A stretch of DNA of 64,000 bases, from NCBI GenBank assembly GCA_015064155.1, contig SVST01000005.1:1-64000 (forward strand), written 5' to 3'. This DNA is from Oscillospiraceae bacterium (GTDB taxonomy: Bacteria > Bacillota > Clostridia > Oscillospirales > CAG-272). Of the stretch, positions 25,807-35,087 are shown one piece after another. The notes beneath the pieces were generated by a model. The model was not told where the DNA came from and ran no database searches. It saw only the letters and a program-made list of their open reading frames with translations. A program made the translations under genes and the position numbers. How positions within the stretch are numbered: the stretch's first letter is position 1; each line of letters starts with the position of its first letter.

Positions 25807-27216
25807 TTAAAACTGCGTATACGCAAAGGGGCTGTAGGTGGAATCCACCAAGTAAGCGGTGGTCAGAAGAAGAGCCGCCGCCGAAAGCACGGGAATCAGA
25901 ATCTGTCCCCATTTGAAGCGCGCGGTCAAGCGTTCAAAAAGCATACGCGGCAAGGGCGTTGCTCCAACAGCCGCAATCAAAACAAGCGGCAACAGACGCA
26001 AAAGCTGGTAAAGTGCCACCGAGCTGAACCATGCGGCTCCGCCTCCTCCCACCAGTGAGCAGAAGCAGTGCCAACCTGTCGCAACATCGGTAAAGGAGAA
26101 GATCAAAAAGCCGAGCGTGACCAACAGCATGGTATAAAAATGGCGGAAAACAGAGGGGATTTTCTCCAATATGCGTCCAAAAAATGCCTTCTCAAGAATC
26201 AAAATCGCAAGATAGTAAACACCCCATAGCACGAAATTCCAGCTTGCTCCATGCCAAAATCCCGTCAAAAGCCAAACCACGGCAAGATTGCGGTAGGTCT
26301 TCAAGCGACCCTTGCGGTTGCCGCCCAGCGGAATATAGACGTATTCACGAAACCAGGTGGAAAGCGAAATATGCCACCGCCGCCAAAACTCGGTGATGCT
26401 TTTCGCAACGTAGGGGTAATTGAAGTTTTCGGGGAAATGAAAGCCGAGCATCCGACCAAGACCGATTGCCATATCGGAATACCCCGAGAAATCATAGTAA
26501 AGATGGAGCGTATATAAAATAATCGTCATCCACGCGCCAAGTGCCGTTGGCTGAAATTCAGCCAGCGTTTTGTAGTATTCGTAGCCTGCCGCCAGCATAT
26601 CTCCGATCAGCACCTTTTTGGCAAGACCGCAACAAAAGCGAGAAACGCCTGCCGAAAAATCATCCACCGTTTCACGGCGTTCGCTAAGCGCACGGTCCAC
26701 GTCGCGGTAGCGCACGATCGGTCCTGCAATCAGCTGCGGAAAAAGCGTGACGTAGGTACCGAACGACACGTAATTTCTTTGCGCACGGCAATCGTTTCGG
26801 TAAACGTCAACAGTATAGGAAATAATTTGAAACGTGTAAAAGGAGATTCCGATCGGCAGCTTCAAGCCATCGATCACGGGGACGTTGACAAACGGCAAGA
26901 GCGAAAGATTCTCTGCAAAGAAGTTATAATACTTAAAAAAGAGCAAAAAGGATAAATTCACCGCCACCGACGCGATCATTGCCGTTTTGGCTCGTTTGGG
27001 GTTGGTCGGCTTATAGCGTTCAATCAGAAAGCCGAACAGATAGGCAGTGGTGATTGACAGTGCCATCAAAACAACGTAGATCGGCTCCCCCCATCCGTAA
27101 AACAGAAGACTGAAAGCAAACAGCACCAGGTTTCGCAGCTTTTGCGGTACGAAATAGTAGCAAAGAAGCGTCAGAGGCAAATATGCATATAAAAAAATCA
27201 GTGATGAAAAAACCAT
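25807..27216 (-). CDS. MBOAT-family membrane O-acyltransferase (AlgI-like)
   Basis: 469 aa with about ten membrane segments. Key motifs are LPIGISFYTFQIISYTVDVY, FWRRWHISLSTWFREYVYIP, LGGNRKG and WLLTGFWHGASWNFVLWG; the histidine of WHGASW is the catalytic residue of the family. The ATG at 27216 has GGGAGG seven bases upstream. First gene of a three-gene operon with the DHHW and DUF4097 genes. Likely O-acetylates a cell-surface or wall polymer; DltB-type D-alanylation is less likely because no dltA or dltC is present. Confidence 0.9.
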   Translation of the reverse strand: MVFSSLIFLYAYLPLTLLCYYFVPQKLRNLVLFAFSLLFYGWGEPIYVVLMALSITTAYLFGFLIERYKPTNPKRAKTAMIASVAVNLSFLLFFKYYNFFAENLSLLPFVNVPVIDGLKLPIGISFYTFQIISYTVDVYRNDCRAQRNYVSFGTYVTLFPQLIAGPIVRYRDVDRALSERRETVDDFSAGVSRFCCGLAKKVLIGDMLAAGYEYYKTLAEFQPTALGAWMTIILYTLHLYYDFSGYSDMAIGLGRMLGFHFPENFNYPYVAKSITEFWRRWHISLSTWFREYVYIPLGGNRKGRLKTYRNLAVVWLLTGFWHGASWNFVLWGVYYLAILILEKAFFGRILEKIPSVFRHFYTMLLVTLGFLIFSFTDVATGWHCFCSLVGGGGAAWFSSVALYQLLRLLPLVLIAAVGATPLPRMLFERLTARFKWGQILIPVLSAAALLLTTAYLVDSTYSPFAYTQF

Positions 27217-27264
27217 GTACAAGCCTCCCGTTCGTTGCTTTGCACGCAAAATACGTCCGCATTT

Positions 27265-27293
27265 ATTATACAGTATCGACCCGTTTTTGTCAA
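27265..27293 (-). promoter_or_regulatory. Promoter of the MBOAT operon
   Basis: Perfect minus-strand consensus: TTGACA (27288-27293), 17-bp spacer, TATAAT (27265-27270). The divergent feoA side (27294-27419) has no equally clear promoter; it holds a small CGTTCC/GGAACG inverted repeat around 27340-27365. Confidence 0.88.
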
Positions 27294-27419
27294 GAAATTC
27301 CCTCCGTCCCGTGAAGAAAATAAGAATTTTTACAATTACGTTCCTCCGCGAAAAATCGGAACGCTTGCAAGAAGATGCGAATAGAATGGTAACAGCAACC
27401 GAAACGAGGAGAGATCAAA

Positions 27420-27671
27420 ATGGCAAACGAAATATTTCTGAACGAATTAAACGTGGGCGATTGCGCGGTGGTATGCGAGCTTTCCAATCCGCCCCATACC
27501 AAAAAAAGATTGCAGGAGCTCGGAATGATCGAGGGGACTGTGGTGGAATGCATCGGGCGCGCACCCGGCGGTGAGCTGTTTGCCTACGTGATTCGCGGTG
27601 CCGTCATCGCGATTCGCACGTCGGACGGCTCGCTGATTCGGGTACAGCCCACCACGGAGAAAGGCGAATAA
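27420..27671 (+). CDS. feoA: Ferrous iron transport protein FeoA
   Basis: 83 aa SH3-like cytoplasmic protein that assists FeoB. The sequence has the typical LNELNVGDCAVVCEL start, the HTKKRLQELGMIEGTVVECI core and an AVIAIRTSDGSLIRV ending. ATG at 27420 has GAGGAG upstream. It is 4 bases before feoB on the same strand. No clear Fur box is visible upstream. Confidence 0.93.
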   Translation: MANEIFLNELNVGDCAVVCELSNPPHTKKRLQELGMIEGTVVECIGRAPGGELFAYVIRGAVIAIRTSDGSLIRVQPTTEKGE

Positions 27672-27675
27672 CTAC

Positions 27676-29814
27676 ATGGGACTGACCAAAAGCTCGGTTG
27701 GAAAGAATGCCCGCGACGACGGCTTAAGACTGCAATACCGCGAGCCGGATGACCGTGTGATCGCATTGGCAGGAAACCCAAACGTCGGAAAAAGCACGCT
27801 TTTCAACGCTCTGACCGGCATGCATCAACACACGGGAAACTGGCCCGGGAAAACCGTTGCGAGCGCACAAGGCTATTTCCGTACGCAAAAGCACGGCTAT
27901 ATTTTAGTGGACGTTCCGGGAACCTATTCGCTATCGGCTCATTCTCCCGAGGAGGACGTAGCGCGTAATTTTCTCTGCTTCGGGGATCCCGATGCGGTGA
28001 TTGCCGTTTGCGACGCCACCTGCATCGAACGGAATCTGCACTTGATTTTGCAGATTTTGGAAAGTGGGAAAAGACTGATCGTTTGCGTCAACCTTTTGGA
28101 CGAGGCAAAGCGTCGGCATATAAGGCTTGATCTTCCCCTTTTGGAAAAGCGGCTTGGGGTTCCGGTGATCGGGGTGGTTGCCAGGAAGAAGTCCACTTTG
28201 AAGAAGCTTGGGGAGTGCTTGGACAATCTTGTGGATACGGGAGCCCCACCCACGGATTTTTCCATCCCCTATCCCTTGGCGATCGAAGAAGCAATTACCG
28301 TGGTCGAACGTGCGCTGGATCCCAAAGAGCTTGGGGGCTTGGATGCCCGATGGGTTGCCTTGAGGCTGTTGGAGAACGAGCCCTCGCTCCTTGCCGAATT
28401 AACGACCTATCTCGGCAAGGATTTGCTGCAAAACGATTTGGTTTTGCAAGCCGTCACCGATGCCGTGCAAACGCTTCGCCTTGCGGCAATCGACGAGGAA
28501 GCCCTTGCGGATATGATCATCACGAGTGTGGTTTCCCATGCCGCAGAGCTTGAAAAAAACGTAACGCTATCGGAAACTGCCCACACCTCTCGGGATCGTC
28601 GTTTAGACCGCTTCTTAACGGGACGTATCACGGGATATCCCGTGATGCTGCTGTTTTTGATGCTGATTTTCTTCCTGACCGTAAAGCTCTCCAACCTGCC
28701 CTCCTCCTGGTTATCCGCGCTGTTTTTCGGTGCGTTGAACAGACTGGAGGCTGTGTTGATTTCGGTCAACGTCCCGGCTTGGTTCATTGGATTTTTTGTC
28801 AACGGGATGCTTCGCGTTGCCGCATGGGTGGTTTCGGTCATGCTCCCTCCCATGGCAATCTTCTTTCCCCTCTTTACCCTCTTGGAGGATGCCGGCTATC
28901 TGCCCCGCGTTGCATACAATCTGGACCGTCCCTTTGCTCGCTGTCATGCCTGCGGCAAGCAAGCCTTAACGCTTTGCATGGGATTTGGCTGTAACGCGGC
29001 AGGTGTTGTGGGATGCAGAATTATCGATGCGCCGCGCGAACGCTTGCTGGCAATTCTCACCAACAGCCTCGTCCCCTGTAACGGTCGCTTTCCCGCATTG
29101 CTCTCGATCATCACCGTCTTTTTCGTCGGCTTCGCATCCCGCGGAAACACCGCACTCCTTTCATCCCTGATGCTCAGCGGATGTATTGTACTGAGTATTC
29201 TTGCCACGCTGTCGGTCACTCGCTTGCTGTCTTGTACGCTGCTAAGGGGAACCCCGTCCTCCTTTCTCCTGGAGATGCCGCCCTTTCGCCGTCCGCAGGT
29301 CGGGCAAATTCTGATACGCTCGTTACTGGATCGCACGTTGTTCGTCCTTGCAAGAGCCGTCGCGGTTGCTGCTCCCGCAGGTGCAGTTTTGTGGCTGTTG
29401 GCAAATCTCTCCATAGGGGACACAACGCTGCTTGCGCATTGTGCAAGCTTCTTCGACCCGTTCGCAAGACTTTTGGGCTTGGACGGCGTGATTCTGCTCT
29501 CCTTCATCCTCGGATTGCCCGCGAACGAAATCGTCATTCCGATCATGGTGATGACCTATCAGGCAACCGGGATCCTGAACGAGCCGAGCAGTCTTGAAGA
29601 GCTTGGCACACTCTTGCGCGCAAACGGATGGACGGCAACCACCGCGGTTTGCGTGTTGGTCTTTTTCCTGTTCCATTGGCCTTGCTCCACCACGCTGCTA
29701 ACGATCAAGCGCGAAACCGGCAGTGTCAAATGGACAGCCGTTGCAGCACTGCTTCCCACGCTGATCGGCATGACGCTTTGTGCGCTTGTGGCAACCGTTT
29801 CCCGACTGCTTTGA
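27676..29814 (+). CDS. feoB: Ferrous iron transporter FeoB
   Basis: 712 aa. The N-terminal G domain has G1 AGNPNVGKSTLFNALTG, the switch region HTGNWPGKTV and G3 VDVPGTYSLSAHSPEE, with a helical GDI-like region to about residue 280. The membrane domain follows, containing two Gate motifs and the conserved cysteine segments CMGFGCNAAGVVGCRI and LVPCNGRFPALL. About ten membrane segments end near Leu712. It takes up Fe(II) in anoxic habitats, with FeoA as partner. No FeoC is present. Confidence 0.96.
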   Translation: MGLTKSSVGKNARDDGLRLQYREPDDRVIALAGNPNVGKSTLFNALTGMHQHTGNWPGKTVASAQGYFRTQKHGYILVDVPGTYSLSAHSPEEDVARNFLCFGDPDAVIAVCDATCIERNLHLILQILESGKRLIVCVNLLDEAKRRHIRLDLPLLEKRLGVPVIGVVARKKSTLKKLGECLDNLVDTGAPPTDFSIPYPLAIEEAITVVERALDPKELGGLDARWVALRLLENEPSLLAELTTYLGKDLLQNDLVLQAVTDAVQTLRLAAIDEEALADMIITSVVSHAAELEKNVTLSETAHTSRDRRLDRFLTGRITGYPVMLLFLMLIFFLTVKLSNLPSSWLSALFFGALNRLEAVLISVNVPAWFIGFFVNGMLRVAAWVVSVMLPPMAIFFPLFTLLEDAGYLPRVAYNLDRPFARCHACGKQALTLCMGFGCNAAGVVGCRIIDAPRERLLAILTNSLVPCNGRFPALLSIITVFFVGFASRGNTALLSSLMLSGCIVLSILATLSVTRLLSCTLLRGTPSSFLLEMPPFRRPQVGQILIRSLLDRTLFVLARAVAVAAPAGAVLWLLANLSIGDTTLLAHCASFFDPFARLLGLDGVILLSFILGLPANEIVIPIMVMTYQATGILNEPSSLEELGTLLRANGWTATTAVCVLVFFLFHWPCSTTLLTIKRETGSVKWTAVAALLPTLIGMTLCALVATVSRLL

Positions 29815-29822
29815 AGCAACCA

Positions 29823-29865
29823 AAAAACATCCGCGATATCTTCCAAAGACGTCACGGATGTTTTC
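29823..29865. terminator. Terminator between convergent genes
   Basis: AAAACATCCG pairs with CGGATGTTTT across a ~21-base loop. It lies 8 bases after feoB and 8 bases before the end of the convergent membrane-protein gene. Confidence 0.7.
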
Positions 29866-29872
29866 TATATTG

Positions 29873-30619
29873 TTATTGCGGCATTTTAAATTCGACAATC
29901 GCGCGAAACATATCGCAAAAATATGCATAGGTTTCGGAATTGGAGGCTGCTCCCACAACAACTCTTGCGGGCATAACAACCAACGTATTGGCAGGCAGCT
30001 TCTGAAGCGCACCGTAATACCGGTAAAGATCGGTTTCCGATAAGCGAATCGCGTATTCATCGTATCTCGATTCGGGTAACTGTTCTCCGTACAAAGCAGA
30101 CAGTGGCATCGCGCGCTCCGAAAGATCCAGGGTATGGTAAACGTCTTCACTCACCAGCCAAACGGCAGCCTCTCCGGTTTTGGTAAAGTCCACGAACTGA
30201 TCGAGGTTCGAATTGGAGGTTTGCAAAAGCTCTCGCACACCGTTGGTATTGGTTTCTCCCTCGTCATTCGTAAAAATCTGCTCTGCCTCTTTCTGACTAT
30301 ACACGGAGAAATAATTCAAAGCCACCACCGAGCCCTTACCCGATTCGCCTGCGTCGGGCGCAACCGACCCGAGCACCTCGCAAATCAGCTCGTTATCCTC
30401 CTTGTTGGAGCTGTAACCGCCTACGTAAGCAATCATTAAATCGGACGAGTTCTGCGACGTTGCACATTGCACGAAGCAAATCAACCCCACGATCAAAAAA
30501 AATCCAATAACGATGACGTGCCATTTGTAGTAATACCAAAAATTTTCAAACCACTTTGCAAACCGGCTCTTTTCGATCGCGATCTCGCCCGCTTTGCTTT
30601 TTTCATACTTATCCTTCAT
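29873..30619 (-). CDS. Single-pass membrane protein, unrecognised
   Basis: 248 aa. A basic, helical cytoplasmic segment (1-33) is followed by one membrane segment (~35-55, WHVIVIGFFLIVGLICFVQC). The remaining ~190 residues are outside and mixed alpha/beta, starting DLMIAYVGGYSSN, with no catalytic motif I recognise. Similar short-tail plus single-pass proteins are common in clostridia. ATG at 30619 has AGGGAG seven bases upstream. The greA hairpin sits only 14 bases upstream, so expression may depend on read-through. Confidence 0.7.
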   Translation of the reverse strand: MKDKYEKSKAGEIAIEKSRFAKWFENFWYYYKWHVIVIGFFLIVGLICFVQCATSQNSSDLMIAYVGGYSSNKEDNELICEVLGSVAPDAGESGKGSVVALNYFSVYSQKEAEQIFTNDEGETNTNGVRELLQTSNSNLDQFVDFTKTGEAAVWLVSEDVYHTLDLSERAMPLSALYGEQLPESRYDEYAIRLSETDLYRYYGALQKLPANTLVVMPARVVVGAASNSETYAYFCDMFRAIVEFKMPQ

Positions 30620-30632
30620 ATGTTCTCCCTTG

Positions 30633-30667
30633 AAAAAGAGGAACGAACCTGCAAAAAATCACGTTCC
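30633..30667 (-). terminator. greA terminator
   Basis: On the minus strand GGAACG pairs with CGTTCC around a 16-base loop, followed by TCTTTTTC, 25 bases after the greA stop. Confidence 0.65.
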
Positions 30668-30691
30668 CTGCCCGTCCGTTCCGTCCTTTTA

Positions 30692-31180
30692 TCAGCCTTG
30701 CGTTCTGGAAACCTCCAAAACCTTGATCTTCACGGTTCCGCTGGGAACCTCTACCAACACCTCTTCACCCGCCATTTTGCCGATCAGTGCGGCACCGATG
30801 GGAGAAAGATCGGAGATTTTATTTTCAAGCGGATTCGCCTCGTTTGAGCCTACCAAATCATAGGTAATCTCACGCTTCAAGCCCTCGTGGAATACCTTTA
30901 CGGTAGAACCGAGGCTGACAACGTTGGTATCGATCTGCGATTCGTCCAAAATAACCGCATTCTCCACCAATTCCTCAAGCTCCTTGATACGCGCTTCGTT
31001 TTTCGCTTGCTCGTTACGCGCTTCATCATACTCGGAGTTCTCCGAAAGGTCACCGAAAGAACGTGCTACGGCGATATCGTTCTTGATTTTTTCTCTTTTT
31101 TCGTGCTTCAGATAGTGCAACTCATCTACCAATTCCTGGTAGCCCTGCTGTGTGTAAAGAATTTGCTTTCCCTTTGCCAT
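30692..31180 (-). CDS. greA: Transcription elongation factor GreA
   Basis: 162 aa. GreA inserts its N-terminal coiled coil into the RNA polymerase secondary channel and stimulates cleavage of backtracked RNA. The sequence has LTQQGYQELVDELHYL-like helix 1, AVARSFGDLSENSEYDEARNE with the acidic DLSENSEYD tip, and the C-terminal FKBP-like domain with ISDLSPIGAALIGKMAGEEV. ATG at 31180 has AGAGGA upstream. It is 36 bases downstream of the S41 peptidase gene. Confidence 0.97.
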   Translation of the reverse strand: MAKGKQILYTQQGYQELVDELHYLKHEKREKIKNDIAVARSFGDLSENSEYDEARNEQAKNEARIKELEELVENAVILDESQIDTNVVSLGSTVKVFHEGLKREITYDLVGSNEANPLENKISDLSPIGAALIGKMAGEEVLVEVPSGTVKIKVLEVSRTQG

Positions 31181-31216
31181 GATGAAAAATCCTCTCTTTA
31201 TTTGCTTTGTTTTAGT

Positions 31217-32743
31217 TTATGAAAATTTTGAGAATGCCGCCTGCAATTGGTTGTCAACCGACTGTGGCAACAAATAAAAATTGTAGCTTTTTGCTTCGTC
31301 TGAAAGCGGCTCCACGTGATGCGGAGTAATGCCGATCTCGTGATAGGTAACACCGCATTTGGTCACGTAAGCGTAGGTCGTCATTTTAACGTAGCCTTCA
31401 AACCGCGAGCTGATTGCCGACAAGGAGAAAAACGACTGCATAATGCCCTTTCCGAACGTCGTTTCTCCAACGATCGTCGCAAGCTCGTAATCACGCAGCG
31501 TTGCGGCAAAAACCTCGGCTGCACTGGCAGTATTTTCATTGCAAAGCACTACCATGTCCAAATCGGCAAACATTCCGATTTCACTTTCCGCTACGTTACA
31601 GGAGGCATATTCGCCCGTATACTCCATTTTTTCCGCGACATAAGAGTCGCCAACCTTTCCGTTGCGGTCGATTTCGCTGAGAATCAAATCACCCTTTTGC
31701 AAAAAATAGGTCAGGGTTGCCTTGATCGATTGCAAATCCCCGCCCGGATTATTGCGCACGTCAAATACAAAATGCTGCACGCCCTTTTCCAAGAGATCCT
31801 GCACAGCCGCCTTCAGCTGTTGCGGTGCTTTCAGATTGAAATCGTGGATCTGCACGATGCCGATCGTAGGATCATGCTCTGCCTGCGTGTAGGACACCGA
31901 TTGCGATTCAAAGTGATCGCGGACAAACGCGATTTCCTTAGACGTATAAGTGCCGCCCTCTTCGCGGTAAACCGCCAGCTCCACGGTGGTTCCAACCTCT
32001 CCCTTTACCCAGGAGATTGCTTCATCGTATCCGGTGGCGGTATAGGGGATTTTTTTGTAGACTCCGTCCACCTTAACCGCATAAATATAATCGCCAAGAG
32101 CCAACTCGGTGCGAGATGCGGGACTGTCCCGATAGATGGCAGTCACCTGCAAAACCGCGTGGCTAAGACCCGCCACCTCTATCACGGTTTGCGTCACGCT
32201 GACACCGATTCCCACCGAGTCACCGCCACGCTCGGCAAGCAGCTCGGCATACTCCTCTTCGGTATAATATGCCGCATATTTGTCGCCCGTGGCTTCCATA
32301 TACGACTTCATCACCGCCGCGAGCAGATCTTCATCGCTGACGTCACCCGCATAGTAGGAATAACTGTCCACCAGCAAGGCAAGCAACCGCAAGGCATCAA
32401 ACTCATTGCCCGATTCTCCCGCAGACGCATCGCCGTCGGGCAAAATCACGTCTGCAAAGGGACGCAAACGCTCCAACTCCTCTTGTTGGCGCAACACGAT
32501 ATCGGAATAGTAATGTCGGTTGGCATTGTTGGTTACTACGAAAGTCAAAAGTACGGAAAACGCCGTAACAATGCAAACAATCGAAATCAATACCCCAATC
32601 GAAATCGAAAAAGGCTTTCGCGAGTTTTTTTTCTGCTCCGTCGGTGGAAGCTCATGCTCCTCATTCTGTGCAGTGACAGGCTCATTCCCCGATCCTTCGT
32701 TGGGATCCTCCTGCGGATAATAATCTTGTTCTTCGAAATTCAT
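31217..32743 (-). CDS. S41-family C-terminal processing peptidase, membrane anchored
   Basis: 508 aa. Residues 1-45 are acidic and cytoplasmic, ~47-70 a membrane segment. A short helical region is followed by a PDZ domain (~155-265, with GIGVSVTQT and RDSPASRTELALGDYIYAV), then the S41 protease core. Catalytic Ser lies in ENTASAAEVFA and Lys in TFGKGIMQ; FDVRNNPGGDL is also conserved. The ATG at 32743 has AAAGGA six bases upstream; the start six codons earlier lacks a site. CtpA/CtpB-type proteases trim or signal from envelope proteins. Likely co-transcribed with greA. Confidence 0.9.
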   Translation of the reverse strand: MNFEEQDYYPQEDPNEGSGNEPVTAQNEEHELPPTEQKKNSRKPFSISIGVLISIVCIVTAFSVLLTFVVTNNANRHYYSDIVLRQQEELERLRPFADVILPDGDASAGESGNEFDALRLLALLVDSYSYYAGDVSDEDLLAAVMKSYMEATGDKYAAYYTEEEYAELLAERGGDSVGIGVSVTQTVIEVAGLSHAVLQVTAIYRDSPASRTELALGDYIYAVKVDGVYKKIPYTATGYDEAISWVKGEVGTTVELAVYREEGGTYTSKEIAFVRDHFESQSVSYTQAEHDPTIGIVQIHDFNLKAPQQLKAAVQDLLEKGVQHFVFDVRNNPGGDLQSIKATLTYFLQKGDLILSEIDRNGKVGDSYVAEKMEYTGEYASCNVAESEIGMFADLDMVVLCNENTASAAEVFAATLRDYELATIVGETTFGKGIMQSFFSLSAISSRFEGYVKMTTYAYVTKCGVTYHEIGITPHHVEPLSDEAKSYNFYLLPQSVDNQLQAAFSKFS

Positions 32744-32845
32744 CCAGATTCCTTTCTGCAAAAAGAGAGTGTGCCGCTTAAGGCTCCTCTTTATTTTATG
32801 GATGACAAAGAAGTCTTATTCAAAAAGCGCAAAATACAGTACAGA

Positions 32846-32880
32846 AGCGAAATGCCGAGTTCCCCTCTGTGCATTTCGCT
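32846..32880 (-). terminator. Hairpin after the CdaR-like regulator
   Basis: Perfect 10-bp stem AGCGAAATGC/GCATTTCGCT with a 15-base loop. It lies 25 bases after the stop of the regulator gene on the minus strand, with a later T-rich stretch. Confidence 0.6.
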
Positions 32881-32905
32881 CTCTGCCGTCATAAAAATGT
32901 CGCGA

Positions 32906-33991
32906 TCAGAACTTGATGGGCTTGGAATTCAGGTACTTCTTTACCATGAGTGCAACCTTAAAGGTAATCGCATGCTCAAACTCACGCAGGTCAAGACCGG
33001 TCAGCTTGCGAATCTTTTCCAAGCGGTATACCAAGGTATTTCTGTGGACAAACAACTTTCTGGAGGTTTCGGACACGTTCAGGTTGTTTTCAAAGAAGCA
33101 CTGAATGGTCATCAAGGTTTCGCGGTCAAGCGACTCCAGGCTTCCTTTCTTGAAAACCTCCTGCAAGAACATCTCGCAAAGAGTGGTGGGAAGCTGGTAG
33201 ATCAATCTGCCGATGCCCAAATTCTCGTAGTTGATGATGTTTTTCTCGGTTTCAAAGACCTTTCCAACCTCCAGGGCAACCTGGGCTTCCTTATATGCGC
33301 GCGCCAGATCCTTCAGATTTTCAACAACGGTGGAAATACCGATCGAAACGCGGGTATAAAACTCGGTGGAAAGCGTATCCGCAATATTGGTAGCAATCTT
33401 TTCGATATCCTTGGTTTCGGTACCCGGCTTGATATCCTTTACCAAAACGATATCGTGCTCACCCACGCTGATCACGTAGTCCTTGGATTTATCCGGGAAC
33501 ATATTCTGCAGCATTTCAAAGGGCATCATATCGGTTTTACCGTAGAACTTAATCAAAAATACGATGCGCATCTCCTCGGTGTTGAAATGCAGCTCCTTAG
33601 ACTTGATGTAGATATCGCTGGGCAGGATATTGTCCAAAATAATATTCTTGATAAAGGATCCCTTGTCATACTTTTCGTCGTACAGGTTCTTGATGTTGCC
33701 CAGAGAAATAGCCAACAGCTTGGACATCTTCTCCGCCATCTTATCCTCGCCCTCAACGAATACGATATAGTCGGTTTTCGGGCCGTTGGTCATGGGACGG
33801 TAGGTATACCCCCCGTTTGTTACGACCTCGCCCGCATATCCCAATTCGTCGCGCACGCCCTGACGGACCTCTCCGATTTTAACCAATTCCGAGCAGGCGG
33901 TGATTACGCCATTTTCATCGATCACACCGATGATACGGTCGATCGCATCCTTCATTTGGTGAATCACACCTTGAAATAACCTGTTAGACAT
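32906..33991 (-). CDS. CdaR/PucR-family transcriptional regulator
   Basis: 361 aa. The N-terminus (1-120) resembles the sugar-diacid recognition domain (LFQGVIHQMKDAIDRIIGVID). A GGDEF-like PucR core covers ~140-270. The C-terminal helix-turn-helix of the PucR_C type is clear: FFENNLNVSETSRKLFVHRN and TLVYRLEKIRKLTGLDLR. Members activate uptake or catabolism of sugar diacids or purines, sensing the effector with the N-terminal domain. No diacid catabolic gene is adjacent, so the target is unknown. Own promoter at 34048-34076. Confidence 0.85.
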   Translation of the reverse strand: MSNRLFQGVIHQMKDAIDRIIGVIDENGVITACSELVKIGEVRQGVRDELGYAGEVVTNGGYTYRPMTNGPKTDYIVFVEGEDKMAEKMSKLLAISLGNIKNLYDEKYDKGSFIKNIILDNILPSDIYIKSKELHFNTEEMRIVFLIKFYGKTDMMPFEMLQNMFPDKSKDYVISVGEHDIVLVKDIKPGTETKDIEKIATNIADTLSTEFYTRVSIGISTVVENLKDLARAYKEAQVALEVGKVFETEKNIINYENLGIGRLIYQLPTTLCEMFLQEVFKKGSLESLDRETLMTIQCFFENNLNVSETSRKLFVHRNTLVYRLEKIRKLTGLDLREFEHAITFKVALMVKKYLNSKPIKF

Positions 33992-34047
33992 GTTTAATCT
34001 CCTCTTTTTTTTTGAAATTCAAATAAGGTTGCAATAAATCTGCTTAT

Positions 34048-34076
34048 ATTTTACACCATTTTTTGTATTTTTTCAA
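34048..34076 (-). promoter_or_regulatory. Promoter of the CdaR-like regulator
   Basis: Minus strand TTGAAA (34071-34076), 17-bp spacer, TAAAAT (34048-34053), in an AT-rich region. Confidence 0.75.
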
Positions 34077-34190
34077 TAGGTTTTTCAATATTTTTCATAA
34101 TTTTTTTCTTTTTTTTCGTTCATTCTGTATATGGTGTCAAAAAATATAAGCAAATCCGACAAAAAATCTACAAAAGAGCCGAAAAAAGAG

Positions 34191-34946
34191 TCAGGAAAGC
34201 TCGAATTCGTACACAAGGCACGCCAAAACGAAGGATGCAGCCGTTTCGGTACGCAAAATCCGCTTCCCGAGTCCCACGGGGTAAAGCCCCGCCGCGCGTG
34301 CCGCCTCTGCCTCCTTCACGGAAAATCCGCCCTCGCTTCCAACCGTCACGGAAACGGTTGGCAGGGTCTTTCCGTCAAGCCTTTTTCGAATGTCGCGCAG
34401 AGTGGCGGGAAGTGGGTCGGTTCCATCCCCCTCATAGCAAAACAGCGGAATATCGGCACGGCTTGCAAGCTCCAACGCTTCGGAAAACGACACGGTTGGC
34501 AAAACCGTGGGAAGAATGCTTCTTCCGCTTTGCTTTGCCGCCTCCAGTGCGATTCGGTTGCGACGTTCGGTCTTTTTCTCCTCTGCTCCCTCTTTCGCGC
34601 GCACAACGCATCGCTCGCTTTCAAAGGGAACGATCCGCGAAGCACCGCATTCCACCGCCTTTTGGATAATCGAATCCAGCTTGTCCCCCTTGGGGAGTGC
34701 CTGAAAGACGGTGACCTCGTAGGGTGGCTCGGTATCACTTTGGCGCGAGGACAAGATCCGCGCTTCTACGTGATCGGGCAAAAACGCGGTCAATTCGCAA
34801 GTGTATTCGTATTTCTGCATATCGCAGACCGTAACCGTTTCTCCCACAGCCATGCGAAGCGAACGGGAAATATGATGCGCATCGTCACCAAGGATGGTTA
34901 CCGTATCCCCGTCGATCTGCTCACGGCGAACAAAAAATCTCGGCAT
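34191..34946 (-). CDS. rsmE: 16S rRNA (uracil-1498 N3) methyltransferase RsmE
   Basis: 251 aa SPOUT-fold methyltransferase acting on U1498 in 16S rRNA. The N-terminal PUA-like domain begins MPRFFVRREQI and contains HHISRSLRMAVGETVTVCD. The SPOUT domain has FQALPKGDKLDSIIQKAVECG, ERRNRIALEAAKQSGRS, the knot motif VTVGSEGGFSVKEAE, and GLGKRILRTETAASF. ATG at 34946 has AGAGG upstream. Single-gene unit with its own promoter. Confidence 0.95.
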   Translation of the reverse strand: MPRFFVRREQIDGDTVTILGDDAHHISRSLRMAVGETVTVCDMQKYEYTCELTAFLPDHVEARILSSRQSDTEPPYEVTVFQALPKGDKLDSIIQKAVECGASRIVPFESERCVVRAKEGAEEKKTERRNRIALEAAKQSGRSILPTVLPTVSFSEALELASRADIPLFCYEGDGTDPLPATLRDIRKRLDGKTLPTVSVTVGSEGGFSVKEAEAARAAGLYPVGLGKRILRTETAASFVLACLVYEFELS

Positions 34947-34975
34947 AACGTACCTCTTTTTTAATATTTATCCAT

Positions 34976-35004
34976 ATTATACTATAACCTCGTTCTGCCG
35001 TCAA
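34976..35004 (-). promoter_or_regulatory. rsmE promoter
   Basis: Minus strand TTGACG (34999-35004), 17-bp spacer, TATAAT (34976-34981). Confidence 0.88.
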
Positions 35005-35034
35005 GTGGTAACTTTCGAAAACCGCATTTTTTCG

Positions 35035-35077
35035 ACAAAAACGACGCGCTCATTGAATCTTTCCAACGGGCGCGTCC
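35035..35077 (-). terminator. Terminator after the GH2 gene
   Basis: GACGCGC pairs with GCGCGTC across a 20-base loop, followed by GTTTTTGT on the minus strand, 11 bases after the GH2 stop. Confidence 0.75.
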
Positions 35078-35087
35078 TTTTTTATTG

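Noticed and set aside
27294-27419. Fur box upstream of feoA
   Set aside because: No convincing match to the 19-bp inverted repeat is visible; only an unrelated small hairpin is present.
31316-33979. Very long plus-strand open frame (887 codons) antisense to the S41 peptidase and CdaR-like genes
   Set aside because: It runs through a terminator and two well-supported genes, has no ribosome site and no recognisable domain; long antisense frames arise from codon bias.
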